A stretch of DNA of 64,000 bases. It comes from Neurospora intermedia. Taxonomy: Eukaryota > Ascomycota > Sordariomycetes > Sordariales > Sordariaceae. Under the pieces are notes generated by a model. The model was not told the origin of the DNA and searched no databases. It saw nothing but the letters and a program-made list of their open reading frames with translations. The translations under genes were made by a program, and so were the position numbers. Of this stretch, positions 1-12,900 are shown piece by piece. The number at the start of each line of letters is the position of its first letter. Within the stretch, counting starts at the first letter, position 1. The stretch lies in assembly GCA_037102815.1 (NCBI GenBank), contig BTPP01000009.1:930001-994000 (forward strand), written 5' to 3'.

Positions 1-1184
1 AGCAAAAGTCATCTACTTTACAGCCGCCCAAGGACAGCGATGCCCTCCTGGTCTCGTTAGTAAAGATAGCCCTGGACGATGAAAAGACGAAGGAAATGGT
101 GCGGCGTATAGCCCACAACAAGCCTCAACCCGCCGATGCCACGGATCTTAAGGCGATTCTGGACCTCGCGCATTCTAACCTTGTCACTAAAAAGAACCAA
201 CAGCAACGACGTCAATCAACGGTCTCGGCAGCGGGATCTTCGAAACAAACCAATGGTGCGAGCAATGGGACTGATGGCGCTACAGCAACGACCTCACAGG
301 CCAACGCTGCTGAGGAGAAGAAGACGACGGAGAAGGCCGAAAAGGCCACCAAGGAGAAGGGAGAGAAAGCCGACAAGTCATCTGCCCAACAGGCGCTTCG
401 TTCAAAGGGGCCCCCGCCGCCGCCCAAACAACCTGATTATTCGGCCATCGTATTCGAGTTTGCGGGAGGAAACGGTGATCGGTACCTCTTTCCAAAGTTC
501 AGCATTCTGGATTATCAGACTATTCCCAGTAGCAGCGCTAGCAGCACCCAAGGACAGCAACAACAGCAGCAGCAACAGCAGGTGGTGGCGTCATTCCTTA
601 TCATCAGGAGGGGAAGCAAAGCAGTATATCCGATGGCGGACCCGGAGCTTGATTACTACCAGCCTATAACTATAAGGTTGTTTACGGCGGCTCCCAGTGG
701 CAAGAATCTGCTGGATAATTTGGCAAGAGTAGTGGCGCCGGAGGAGGAGGTCAAGAGGTACATGGACGATATCATGGATACCATGCAACGAAGCGAATAC
801 GTTTTACTGGCCATGAGGCTGCCCAGACCCGCTGAGACGGCAGAGAACGGCGAAGGCGAAGGAGATAAGGCACAGGACGGGGCCGGCGCGGTCGGGCCTG
901 GAAAGGGACAACACGCGAAGGAGAAGGACAAGGACAAGGAGGTCGTGATGATTGATGCTCCATCCAGAGCAGAAGAAGCGGCGGCAGCGGAACTGAAAGC
1001 GCCAAAGGTGGCAAGGACGGGGGGAGTGTTGTGGACGACGGCAAACAAGCAGATACCCAAGCCGGAGATTAGGGAGCTTCCACCGAGGCGGAATGCTAGA
1101 CTTATGCTGGAGGCCACGGAAGATGAGCAGTATCAAAGCTTCATTCAGACGGTTACCCGGAAGGATAAGGAGGTGGTCAGGTGA
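1..1184 (+). CDS. Probable SWR1-complex subunit 3 (Swc3-like), 5' partial
   Basis: The reading frame is open from base 3 to the TGA at 1182-1184, so the N-terminus lies outside the window; the first ATG inside is at 96. The visible order is a short helical segment, a long Lys/Glu/Ala-rich linker, a compact conserved-looking domain around bases 430-830 (key strings FEFAGG, YLFPKFSILDY, DPELDYYQP, LARVVAP, EYVLLAMRLPR), another charged linker and a basic tail. A CAG/CAA run near 557-582 encodes polyglutamine. The domain resembles fungal Swc3, a subunit of the SWR1 remodeller that deposits histone H2A.Z in the nucleus. That name rests on remembered motifs, not a search. That it is a real coding sequence is much surer than the family name. 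Confidence 0.6.
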   Translation, partial: QKSSTLQPPKDSDALLVSLVKIALDDEKTKEMVRRIAHNKPQPADATDLKAILDLAHSNLVTKKNQQQRRQSTVSAAGSSKQTNGASNGTDGATATTSQANAAEEKKTTEKAEKATKEKGEKADKSSAQQALRSKGPPPPPKQPDYSAIVFEFAGGNGDRYLFPKFSILDYQTIPSSSASSTQGQQQQQQQQQVVASFLIIRRGSKAVYPMADPELDYYQPITIRLFTAAPSGKNLLDNLARVVAPEEEVKRYMDDIMDTMQRSEYVLLAMRLPRPAETAENGEGEGDKAQDGAGAVGPGKGQHAKEKDKDKEVVMIDAPSRAEEAAAAELKAPKVARTGGVLWTTANKQIPKPEIRELPPRRNARLMLEATEDEQYQSFIQTVTRKDKEVVR

Positions 1185-2050
1185 TTGTTTTCCCTGGAGG
1201 AGCGCTGTATTATTTAGATAGTTTTGTCTGTCTGTCTCTGCCAGGAGTTGACTTTTACTTGGCCGTGTGTACTAGGTATTAATGGACTAGTTGGTAGTCA
1301 ACGGGAAAGTCTGGCGTGCTTGGTGCGGTTGAATGATGTGTTCCATGATGTGGGATGAGGAGCATAGTCGTTGAAGGTTTAGTATGGAATGGCGTTAACA
1401 AGGGCAAACGAAAGGGAGGTTATCACGGTGCAGCGCTCTCTTCTACATAGGTACCATACAAGCTTAAAGTACTTGTACTTCAGCCACGTGCACAAATGAA
1501 TGGAGGATGCTGTATCTCTACCTAGCATACCTACTTCTAGGTACCCGTCCTGAACTGCAAGGTCCTGGTCGAATGACCTGAACAAAACCTCTTGCCGGCC
1601 GGAGACCTTGGCCGCGAATAGCCTAGCGGCTTATTCCAGTGCTTGGCAGCAGCACTCCCCTGCTGTTCAGTGTCCTCAACCAACCGGTGGTGGAGGTGTG
1701 ACCGTCCGTGCTTCCAAGTCCACCGTCCACAATTGTGGGCCGTGCAGCTCTCTTTCCGCCTCACGACGTGCTGCTGCTGCTGCAAGTCTGCAACCGAACA
1801 CTCACAGCGAGCGAGTCGACGCCTCAAAAGTCGGTCCATTTCCCACCACATCATCCATCAACTCGAGGCCGGCCAATTTTCCTTTTCTCACCTACAAATA
1901 TAATCCCACATCTCGCGACCTACGGCCATCTCTCCCTTCCTCTCTCCTTTTCCACCTCTCGCCCACACCTCGACACAACGCGCGACCGCCGGTAGGACGA
2001 CTGTACGACACCCCTGTCGCTCGCCGCTCTTTTTTAAATAATTATTCAGA
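1185..2050. other. Intergenic: 3' flank of Swc3-like gene and spt5 promoter/5' leader
   Basis: No convincing gene. It holds the 3' untranslated region of the upstream gene and the spt5 promoter. CTAGGTACC-like motifs, common between genes in Neurospora relatives, occur near 1272 and 1520-1545. Pyrimidine-rich sequence leads up to the spt5 ATG. Overlapping short frames at 1537-1995 lie on both strands and look like chance. Confidence 0.6.
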
Positions 2051-5000
2051 ATGGCGTCAAACAGCTGGCAGTTCGCCGGCGCCGATGACGAGTCCGACGA
2101 TGACAACTTCAACCCTGCCCCCGCCGACATGTCGGACGAGGAGAACAATGACAACGACGAAGAGACCACGCACAACCACCGCCCCGCTGGTAAGACCGTG
2201 AGGCAGGCTAGTAGCCCGGTACCAGACGAAGAAGAGGAGGAGGAGGAACACGACGAAGAGGAAGACGCGCGCCCAGCCAAGCGATCGCGTCGAGATCACC
2301 ACGACGATGACGAGGATGAAGAGCAAGATGAAGAGGAGAACGAGGAGATAGATGAGGAGGAAGAGGAAGATGAAGAGGAAGAAGATGAGGAAGACGAGGA
2401 TGATGTTCATGGTGTAAGTCTCGCATCACAACAGTGTCTCTCCACACTTCGATTCTGCAGCACCATCCCATTCACACTTGCCAAAAAAAACAACAAAAGA
2501 CAAGTCCCGGTGCAGATGACCCGCCAAACCTACCCGTGTCGCCACATCGGGGACCTAGCTAACCCGCTGTCTCCTGTCTGCAGGGCAATCGTCGCAAGCG
2601 TCGCAACAAGGACCGTAGAGCTGCCTTCTTCGATATCGAAGCCGAAGTTGACGACGAAGACGAGGGAGAAGACGAAGTTGGCGACGGTGAAGAGATAGAG
2701 GACTTCATCGACAATGCCCACCCTGACGATATCGCCGACAGCGGCCGCCTTAACGATGATAGAAGACACCGCGAGCTCGATCGCCGCCGAGAGATGGAGG
2801 CCAGCCTCGACGCTGAGAAACAGGCAGAGATCCTGCGTGAGCGCTACGGCAAGCGCGCCCCGGCTAGAGGTTACGGAGACATGGCCATTGTGCCCCGTCG
2901 CTTGCTTCTTCCCAGTGTCGAGGACCCCAGCATTTGGGCTGTCAGGTGTAAAGAAGGAAAGGAGCGTGAAGTTATCTTCTCGATTATGCGTCGTATCGAA
3001 GAGCGAATGGGCACCAAGAACGAGGTTCCCATCACGGCTGCTTTCGAACGTGGTGGTATCAACTCGGTCATGAAGGGATACATCTACGTTGAGGCTCAAA
3101 GACAGAACGATATTCTCGTTGCTCTCGATGGCATTCTCAACGTTTATCCCAGGAGCAACATGCACCTTGTCGAGATCAAGGACATGCCCGACCTCCTGCG
3201 TGTCATTAAGACGCCTAACCTGGAGCCCGGCGCTTGGGTTCGTCTCAAGAAACCGGCCAAGCACGCCGGCGATCTTGCTCAGGTTATCGACGTTACAGAA
3301 AACGGTCTCGAGGCCAGAGTCCGTTTCATTCCCAGACTCGACTACGGTGTTAGGGATGACCCCGTCTTCCAGGCCGATGGTAAGCGCAAGCGCCCTGGTG
3401 TGCCCGGCCCTCGTCCTCCCCAGCGTCTGTTCAGTGAAGCCGAGGCGCGCAAGAGACACCCCCGCTACCTCCAGGGGAACCCGCAGACCAACAGCTGGAA
3501 CTACAACGGCGATGACTTCGAGAACGGTTTCCAGGTGAAGGACATCAAGATCCAGCAGCTCGAGGTCAAGAATGTCAACCCTACGTTGGAGGAGGTTACC
3601 AAGTTCGCCAGTGGAGCCGAGGACGGTACAGAGAACCTCGATCTCAAGGCTCTTGCTGCTACTCTCAAGGATAGCGCCAAGAGTGTCGCGTATGTTCCTG
3701 GTGATATCATCGAGGTGTATGAGGGCGAGCAGCAGGGTGTTATCGGCAAGGCCACCAATGTTCAAGGCGACATTGTCACACTGCAGGTTACCGAGGGTGA
3801 TCTTGCTGGCCGGACCATTGACGTCCCCAACAAGGGTCTGCGCAAGAGGTTCAGGATTGGTGACCACGTCAAGGTCATTGGTGGCAGCCGGTTCCGTGAC
3901 GAAGTTGGTATGGTTGTCAAGATTGTGGACGACAGAGTCACGCTCCTTACAGACCAGACCAACACGGAGATCACCGTGTTCAGCAAAGATCTCCGTGAGG
4001 CATCCGACATTGGTGGCCAAGGCTCTCTTGGACAGTACTCCCTCTTGGATCTTGTGCAGCTGGATGCCACGACTGTCGGCTGCATCGTTAAGGTTGATCG
4101 CGAGTCAGTCGTGGTGCTAGACCAGAACGGCGATACCAAACAGGTCCAGCCGTCGCAAATCACCAACAAGCTCCCCAAGAGGAAGTTCGCTGTGGCTGCT
4201 GACCGCAACGGCTCCGAAATCAGGCTGGACGACGTGGTCCGTGAGTATGGTGGCCAGCAACGCCAGGGCAAGATCATTCACATTCATCGGTCCTACATCT
4301 TCCTTCACACCACGACCACCAACGAGAATGCTGGTGTTTTCGTCACTCGGGCCAACAGCGTCACCACGGTCGCGGCCAAGGGTGGTCGCAACACTGCCAC
4401 TGCGGGTCCAGATCTCAGTGCGATGAACCCAGCCCTAAAGCGCAACCCCGCTGCTAGCGGCAAGCAGATGCCAGCCCCGCGAACTTTCGGACCTGATCGG
4501 GCCATTAACCAAACCGTGGTTATTAGACGCGGTGGTTACAAGGGCTTGCTCGGAATCGTCAAGGACACAACGGACACTCATGCTCGTGTCGAGCTGCACT
4601 CTAGGGGAAAGATTATTACCATTCCCAAGGCTGATTTGAGCTTCAAGGACAAGGTCACTGGCAAGACCATTGACATCAACCAGCGCGGTGGCAGCCGTGG
4701 TGGCTTTGGTGGAGGAGGACGCGGTGGCGGCGAGTTTGGAAGCAGGACCCCTATGGCTTCGGGCGGATCGGATCGTACACCGGCGTGGGGCTCTTCTCGA
4801 TGTAAGTTTTCCTTTGTTATTTTTTTTTCTTGATACCGTTCACATGAAGCTAACATTGTCACTAGCCACAGCCCGTACCCCCGCCTGGAACCGCGACGCT
4901 GGCGGATCGCGTACACCGGCCTGGAACGACGGGTCCCGTACCGTCAACCCCTACGACGGCAGCCGCACTCCTTACGGTGGCGCTACCGCCTACGGTGGCA

Positions 5001-5446
5001 TCGGATCTCGCACTCCGGCGTGGCACTCGGGTTCTCGCACCCCTGCCCCCGACAGCTTCGGCCACGGCTCCAAGACGCCCGCGTGGTCGGCCGGCTCCGA
5101 CAGCTGGGGCTCCAAAACGCCCGGTTACGGTGCCTCTGCTCCTACGCCTGGGGCTAGCGGCGATGCCTGGGGCTACACGCCCGGTGCTTCAGGCGGCGGT
5201 AACTCATCCTCAGCTTACGATGCGCCCACGCCTGGTGGCGGTCTAAGCGCGCCCACTCCCGGCGCGGCACTCAACGCTCCTACGCCTGGTGCGTACTCGG
5301 CTCCGACGCCGGCTGCTGTCAGTGCGCCTACTCCTGGGGCCTGGCAGGGTGGCTGGGGAAGTGGCGGTGATGCTGTAAGTGCGCCGACACCGGGTGCCCT
5401 GGGTGCCCCTACGCCGGGAGCACCGGGCTATGCGGATGATGATTAG
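2051..5446 (+). CDS. spt5: Transcription elongation factor Spt5 (DSIF large subunit)
   Basis: Spt5 pairs with Spt4 to clamp RNA polymerase II and control elongation, capping and processing in the nucleus. Exons are 2051-2413, 2584-4801 and 4866-5446, giving 1,053 aa. Intron 1 (170 nt) has a GTAAGT donor, a branch-like CTAAC at 2560 and a CAG acceptor; intron 2 (64 nt) has GTAAGT and GCTAAC. The N-terminus is very acidic (runs of Glu/Asp, residues about 53-120) followed by a basic patch. A NusG N-terminal (NGN) domain begins near residue 220 ([20 protein letters not shown]), then several KOW modules rich in GDxV/V-I-x-G strings, then a Gly-rich stretch. The tail carries GSRTPAW and APTPGA repeats, the C-terminal repeat region phosphorylated by Bur1/CDK9-type kinases in this family. 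The intron 2 acceptor is ambiguous (4865 or 4871, both in frame). Confidence 0.96.
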
Positions 5447-5579
5447 AGACCAAATTTCGCGATGAGTCCTAGGGTGTAGGAGGATGTTATTTGAGCTTTC
5501 ACGTTTGTTGTCAGGCGTCTAGTTTTCTTGTACGTTAGTTGGGCTCTAGTGGGTGTCAGTCATTTGCAAGATGGAAAAG

Positions 5580-5987
5580 TCATGAGCGCAAGGGATCCAG
5601 TGGAAAATGAGGATACAAAGGAAGCATGACATAGGGATGATGCAGCGCAAATGGAGGCAAATCGAGGAATAAATTAGCGGAAAAGGCGGTTTCTTCAGCT
5701 TGGTGTTTGATGTTCCGTAACTTGAATAGGATATTCATTGCCTGAGCCTTAGTGACACGATTACCTGCTCCCATCTCAGTGAAGAGCTTGTGAATCCATG
5801 CCTTGTCTGAGATACCCTCGATGTCTTCATACGTTGTCCGTCCTTCACTGTCTACTACTCCCATGTGGTTTCTTGGGCTCATATAACTATCCATACGATT
5901 ACTGAGACTGATCCTATGTAATATTGTCCATTTACCTTCCGCTTTGAATCGAGGCAGTGATTTTCTGGAATGTCGAGATGTGTCCAT
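5580..5987 (-). CDS. Hypothetical small protein, 135 aa, weakly supported
   Basis: An ORF ends at a TGA at 5580-5582, 133 bp past and convergent with the spt5 stop. The first ATG in frame is at 5987-5985; the frame stays open upstream to about 6059 without another ATG. An AAG acceptor just upstream of the ATG leaves room for an extra 5' exon, but I could not place a donor. The product has a basic N-terminus, a middle containing EGRTTYEDIEGISDKAW and VTKAQAMNILFKLRN, and a proline-rich hydrophobic tail. I recognise no family. It could be a short gene, the last exon of a longer one, or spt5 3' flank that happens to be open. Confidence 0.3.
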   Translation of the reverse strand: MDTSRHSRKSLPRFKAEGKWTILHRISLSNRMDSYMSPRNHMGVVDSEGRTTYEDIEGISDKAWIHKLFTEMGAGNRVTKAQAMNILFKLRNIKHQAEETAFSANLFLDLPPFALHHPYVMLPLYPHFPLDPLRS

Positions 5988-6984
5988 GTTCTTTGTCACT
6001 TTGTTGAATGAAGATGCTCGATCAGGGGTTAGGGTTAGCGTACCGCTTGCCGCCGCCAAGCACAGACCTGTGTTGTTCTCCCTCGCAGCTTCATCCGTGC
6101 ATCGACATTTCCACTCTCAAACATCAACGACACAACAGACAAAGCTGGAGAGAATCCAATTGTCAGCCCACAACACTCGCGACTTATTGATTCCTTGCTT
6201 TTATTTCCTTTCTCATCTCTCACTTCAGCTGTCATGAAGCCATGGGGTCTAGTAAGCAATTGGCTGGGGCCTGAAAGAGAGACAGACAAGTTGTCTCCTT
6301 CGGTCACAGTCCACTGACTGATGTGAGGACGACGACGTTCCCGTCGCAACGAGAGCTCGACACAATGAGGGCTTTGTTCTCTCTCCTCGCCGACGGACTG
6401 GTCAAGTGTCAGTTGCCCGTTCCGGAGCAAACAAACCACACCTGGTTGTCAATGCTTGATTCGAGCTGCCGGCCTGTTTCTTTGTCTCCTAGGTTCACAA
6501 TGTTCGCATGCAGCAACTCCAGCTCTCCCTCGAAGGTTCCCGTCCTTGACTTTAGACAAAGAAGTTCACTTCTAGCTAAAGCATGACCCACAGAAACTAC
6601 CAGCAGCACAGCTCACCCTTCAATGGCCACCCACTTCCACAAACGCAAACGCCTTCACTTGTATTCGAAGGGGGCCAAAGAAAGAGAGGGAAGAATAATG
6701 CCCTCGTTTGTCTCTTTGTCCGATGTGATGCCTTGAAATGGTTGTTTACCCCCTACAATCACCATTCCCCCTCAATGTCCTTCTCTTCCTTTTTCTCTCT
6801 TCTTGTTCTTCCTCCATTCGTCAATTAAGCTGTACCCCGTTCATAAACAATCCTCATCGTTGATCAATAGCAACAGCAACAAGTAAACAAATTATCAAAA
6901 GTTGTTGGTGCGTTTTGACTAGGCTCATCTACAACATCTGTAGAAGACCTAGTCCGCACCCAAACGAGTGCGGGAACAACCATC
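5988..6984. other. Intergenic: promoter/leader of the large zinc-cluster gene
   Basis: Only short, compositionally unremarkable frames on both strands (for example 6035-6439 minus and 6323-6586 plus). Pyrimidine-rich tracts around 6770-6830 fit a promoter and 5' leader for the gene starting at 6985. A two-copy TTAGGG string sits at 6027-6038. Confidence 0.5.
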
Positions 6985-9900
6985 ATGCCTTGGGGAATCC
7001 CCTTCTTTCGGAACCACACGGAGGACCAGAACCAGAAAAAAAAGAAAGGCAGCAACAGCAAGAGCCCGAAGAACGCCAACAAACCGACCAACCGCGTCAC
7101 CAAGCCCAGAGCTCACTCAACAGGCAACCTGGAAAAGTCCACCAAGTCCACCCTCCAAAAAGCCATCGACTCCGCGGAGGACAGCTCCAAGTCCGTTCCC
7201 ATCACAAACGCTTACGGCTCCCGTCTCTTCGGCACCGATCCCTCCAACCTCGCCTCCTTCAACTTCCAACGCCCTACCCCAGCCATTCCCCTCTCCCCTA
7301 CAGAACAGGCCATCAAAAAACGTGACCAACGCCTAGCCGCTCTCGCCCAGCGCAAAGCGCAAGAAGAACACGACAACAAGCTCCGCCTCGCCTCCCATCG
7401 GCGAGTCGACCCCACCGTGACTCCTCACTCTGACGCCTTCCAAACCATTCTGTATTCCATCCGCACCCACCTGGACTCGCCCACCTCTACCCTGAACGAG
7501 CTGCTCAAGTCGCGGTTCAGTCCCGAGGATCGGGACTTGTTGCTGCCGGCTGATTGGGAGCAGAATCCCGTGTTGGCTGAGTTGCAGGGAAAAAACAGCG
7601 AGAGGTACAAGAGGTTGGTCAAGGGGGAGGTGAAGGGTTGGCAGAAAAAGGGGGATAACAACAACAACGAAGGGTGGGCAAAGGAGGCCGATCTAGCGTT
7701 CAAATTGACTTGTTTGTACTTTGGATTGCCGGTTGCGCCCATGGGGTGGGAACAGAGCGAGACGAGGAGGTGGTGGGAGAAGAAGCAGCAGCACCAGCAG
7801 CAGCAGATGAGTGGTATTGGTGGTGGTGAGAGCGAATGGGGGTACGGTGGGCCGGGGTATGATGAGGAAGAGGATGATATGGGGAATATTGTGAGGAGGC
7901 CGAGAGAGGATCCGATTAAGTTCTTGAATTGTTATGGGAAGAGAGTCTTTGAAAAGGATGCTGTTAGAGGTGAGTTATCTCTGCCTACCTACCGGTTTGA
8001 ATGTGCTGCTTACAGGTTGTTGAAAAAAACAGAACCGGATCCGGTCCTGGAGACGTATAACGCTCTGCCTAAGTTCCCGCCGACACTTAAGGAACTCGAT
8101 CCTGAGGGCGACTACATAAACGCTGATGCGTTGCGTGTAGATATGCCGAATAAGTTCGACTTTGGCATCGGACTGCGTGGCGGTGGTGATTTTGATGATG
8201 AGGATGAAGAGGACGAAGAGGACGAGGTCGACGAGGATGAAGAGCACTCAATGGATATTGATGAGCCCGTGGATCTTGTCCCATTCCCAGAAAACGCCCT
8301 CGTCTCTCTTCGCGGCGGAGGTCCTCTCAAGGACATCGGTGGCGTCTTTAAAGACATCGACCACGGAAAATACCGCCTCTCCACCGAGGCTTTCTTTGCT
8401 TTTGCGCAGACTGATCACCACAAGGAGGGCCTCAAAAGCCGTCTTGAAGGCGAGAAAGGCGTGTTCGAGAATCTGTGGATTCCACTCTACGGCTACCAGG
8501 GCATTGTTTGGTTCCGTATCGACACGCTCAACACCTTTGTTGACGCCGTGGATCGTCTTTTGGGCTTTGGCGTCCGAGCTGGTGCCTCATACAAGCTCTA
8601 CGTGTTTGACAGAAACAAGGAGTACAAGACCCGAGCCCAAAAGGAGGCCTTCGTGCGAAACGACAGGAACTCTCTCGAAGTCGCCTGCAAAGGACCCGGA
8701 GACTACAGCAACGACCACATTGCCTGGAACTGGGTCGTCGGACACCTTGGCTCGCTGGGCGTCGACACCAGCGGATCGCCCCTGGCGCACCAAAAGGTGC
8801 TCTTCGTCGCTGGCCCCGGTGATCCCGTGCCCTATCAGTGGGAGCCGGCCAACATGCACAACGTCGCCAAGCTGGTTCTTGAGTGGGACGGCATGCCGGA
8901 CATGAACCGTCCGGACGTCGCCTACCTCCGCATGCCTATCGTCGGGGATCCGGCAGCGGCGGATGTGCACAGCAACCAGTTTGCTCCCTGGATGACACAA
9001 GCTTGTCGTGTTTTGTGCGCTGGCCGCATCCCCAACCGTCCCGGCCATCCTTTTGTTCCCAACGTGTACATTGGCGTCAAAGCCGACCCTCGCAACGGCG
9101 GCAAAGACAATGCCTACGGTACGTACGGCGGGTTGACCTTCAACTTCAACCAATGGACTTCCATCTTGCAAGCCCACAAGGACTCGCGTAACCAACCGAT
9201 CGTGCTGCGGGCATGGACTTCCGAGTCGCCCAGCGGCAACATCGACCGTTGGCACCTGTTCGTACCCGGCGTCTCGTATGTATACAGCGACGACTGCGCA
9301 ATCTTGCACTCCGAGTTCAAGGACTCCAAGCGCGTCTACGCCAAGATTAGTAACATGCTCGAGTCAGGTCTCGGCTTAGAACAGGTGCAGGACCTCAAGC
9401 ACATCGAGGTACACCTCCCCGGCGAGTCTTTCCTCGCCGATGCGCGGGAGCAGTCGGAGGTGCTCATCTCCGTCGACTCAACCGGCAAGCTGGACAAGCA
9501 GGGCGTCCAGCGTGTTGCTGAGCTGCTTGAACAGTGGTATAACTGGCTGAAAGAGAAGCCGGGCGTGCCGCCAGCCAAGAACGGCGTGGATATGTTCCCG
9601 CAGTTCATCACGCTGCAGCCGGTGTATTGGGATCATGCCCTGATCTGCGATGAGGATCCTGAGCAGTCGTTGGACTGGAATCCGAGGGAGACGAGTCTCG
9701 CGGAGTTCCGCAGGCTGATTGCGGAGTTGTGGATCCCCGGAAGGTACTCGGTCGATTACTATGCTGAGAGCTCAAGGGTGAGACTGACGCAGAATGAGCT
9801 CGACGGCGCGCCGATGTTGGTGGTGCTGCCTACTACCACGGAGTTGGAGTGGTATAAGATCCGAGATATGATTGTTTGGCCGGAGCTGGTTGTGCAGGTC

Positions 9901-12900
9901 TATGATGATCAGTTTGACGGTAAGCATTCTCCCACGTCTCATTTTCTTAAAGCAGTTTGCTAACATGTTTCCCAGTGTTCGGTGATATTTTCGCCCAGCC
10001 GTTTGGTTACCGCGATATCTACAAGACGGATGCCAATCTTCTCTACAGCAGTCTCAAAAACAAGGATGATCTTCCCAACGGGAACATTCTGCGCTTTGGT
10101 CGTGACTACCAGCTCTGGGCTGAACAAGTGCCCTGGAGTCATGGCGAACTGAGGACTATCCAGCCATCAGACCATCAGCCTCGGCCTGTCCCTGGTACTA
10201 CTGCTTCTCAGCAGTCACGGACACCACAGACAGCGGTAAATCAACATAACCCAAATCCGATGGGTTTCGCCTCCAACCTGCCACCTCCACGTCCCACCCA
10301 TACGGGCGTCTTCAGTGCTTCCAGCAAACTGGATGTCAATGCCATGAACCCGAGCGAAAAGGGCCGCTTCCTTCGGGAGTTCAGCTATGCCAACCCGCTC
10401 ACTGTGGACTTTGTCAAGGGCATTCCTGTCCACATTCCTCCCATCGACCAGCTCCTTGACTGCAAATTTGATAACACCCCGCGTCTAGCCAACGGCGTCC
10501 TCACGCCCTCGGAAGTTCGCCTTCTTCAGCAAAAGTACTTTGAGCTGCGCACCATCATGCTCGAACGCGAGGAAAAGTGTCACTTCCCGGGCTGTGACGC
10601 CGCCTTCCCCTACGGCAGCGGCCTCATGACGCGACACATCAAAGCCGCCCACACCGCCGAGAAGTGCAACTTCTGCCACGACCCTCTCTACCAGCACTGG
10701 ACCGTCGCACAGCGTTTCCAGCACTTTGCCTCCAAGCACGCCGACATCCTCGGTGCCCTTCAAACCAGCCGCCCCGTCAACGCCGCCTCCTACGACGACC
10801 ACCCCAACCCCTTCCAGTTCAAGCGTGAGCTGTCCTGGTTTTTCTGCTGCCGCTGCGGCCGCGACCACTCGGTCTTGTCCGCAAAACTCGACCGCTTCCA
10901 CCACGACCTCGTCTGCTACCCCGGCGCCGCCCACCATGAGATCCACCCGTGGAAGTCCTGCACCGTGTGCGGCCAGCGCATCAACACCGACGACCCGTCC
11001 TCCGCCAAAGCGCACAAGCACCCCGACGTCGCTCGCGGGCCAGGCATCAAACCCGATTTCTGCGCGCAGTGTGGTCTCGAGCTGCGCAGGCTCGAGATTG
11101 CCGACCGCGAGAAACACGCGCACTTCTGCAGAGGTCACTGCGGCGGCAAAGGCCACAACAGCAGTTCCTTCAACGTCCGCTTCTGTCCCTGGTGCAGTTT
11201 GGAGATGGAGATGACTACTTCCGCTGACGGAACCAAGGTCGTCGACAGCGTAGCGGCGCAGCGACACATTGATTCATGCGTCAGGAAGCCGCAAGACGAC
11301 AAGACGACGTTTGGCCCGATTCATCCGGTATCGAGCCGGGCTTATTACTACGGGATTCCCAATGGGGCGAAGACGGCGCGCGTGGATGTGCCGCAGGGCG
11401 TGATCCCGCTCAAGCAGTGGCAGGGGAGGTCGGCGGCGACCGGGGGGAGGCAGCCGTTGAGGGCGAGGAAGGGGGAGAGGGTTGGACCTGCTGGGGCAAC
11501 GGATTTGACGATGGGGACTGTTGTTCCTGCTGGCCTGTTTGCAAATGTCACGCAAGGCGGACCGAGACCGGCTACTACCGCTGCTACGAAGACTGCTGCA
11601 AAGAAGGCGAGGTTTGCGGATGTGGTGGAGGAGGTGAAGCCCGAGGAGGAGGAAGAAGAAGAAGATGGGGATGAGGATATGAGTGATTTGTCGATTCCGT
11701 CGGAGGATGAGATGGCTGGGAAGAAGGCTGGCAAACGGTGAGTTTGTGTCTCTTTTGTACATCATTGTTTGAGCTAACAGTCTTTGACAGACCGGCGCGT
11801 GCAGGTGGCAAGCGAAAGCGGGCCCCTTTCACGTCAGACGACCCTACCTATAAACCTACTTGGAGTTGGGATCCGTCAGATCATTCTTCTGAGTTCATGT
11901 CTGGTAAGAGTCTTCTACACTGTCGGTCTCGGCGGTAGTATCTAACAGCAAGTGTGCAGATGAGGAAAGCGGCCCGCGCCCATCGGCAGCCAAGAAAACC
12001 AAGACGGTGGTAGAGCCGGAAGTTAAAGTGCCAAAGGTCTCGTTCAGGCCTACGGGCAAGGGAGGCAAGAAGAAGCTGGCGCCGTTCCAGTCGGAGGATC
12101 CTAGTTATAAGCCCCCGAAGGACCATTCGGATGAGTCTGATGTCTCGGATGTTGGTATGTCTTCCCCAGTTTTCCCATTGCCCTGTCTTGGGTATTCTCT
12201 TTGGTCAGAATTACTAACCAACAAACCACAGCCGCCGACCCACTTGACATCTCGCTCTGGCCCCAACCTCATGAGGTTGTAAAATTCCCCGGTGATGAAG
12301 TCGTTGACGAGTCAGAAGAGGAAGAAGAGGAAGAAGAAGAAGAGGAAAGGGAGCCTACGCCACCACCAACAACCGAGAACTCCACAGCCAAACCGCCCAG
12401 GCCTGCCAAAACCCTCGCCCTGACAGCGGCAGCCCAAAAGGCCGCAGCCAAGGCAGCCGCGGCAGCACAGGGCATCTTCGTCGAGAAAGTCATTCTCCGG
12501 GCCCCGCCCAAGATTCTACCGACCATCCATGGCATCAGGGAACCGAACTCAGACGCCACGACGTCGAGCTCTGAGGATGAGGAAGCTTCTGATGAAGAGC
12601 CCGAGAAGGGCAAGAAGAAGGCAGCCCCTAAGAAGGCTGCTGCGCGTGGTGGTGTAACTACCAGAGGCAAAGCCAAGCAAGTCGCCGCTGTGGATGATGT
12701 TGACGAGCCAGAAGAAGAGGAGGAGGAGGAGGGTGGTGAAGAAGAAGAAGAAGAAGGAGAAGAAGAAGCGGGAGAAGGAGAAGAAGCACAAAATCCCGTG
12801 AGCGCCACCGCCCCAGAAGACCAAGACCAAGAAGCAGACGAACAAGAAGAAGGACCTCCGGCTAACCCGTCACCTGCCCTCAAAGCAATGAAAGTCAAGG

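Noticed and set aside
2530-4020. 496-codon minus-strand frame antisense to spt5
   Set aside because: Overlaps the conserved NGN/KOW coding region of spt5; its open state follows from third-position GC bias on the true strand.
6027-6038. Two-copy TTAGGG string
   Set aside because: Only two units in ordinary intergenic DNA; chance is sufficient.
7970-8015. Possible 46-nt intron (GTGAGT...ACAG) in the large gene
   Set aside because: No branch site, its length is not a multiple of three, and the downstream conserved-looking sequence is already in frame without splicing.
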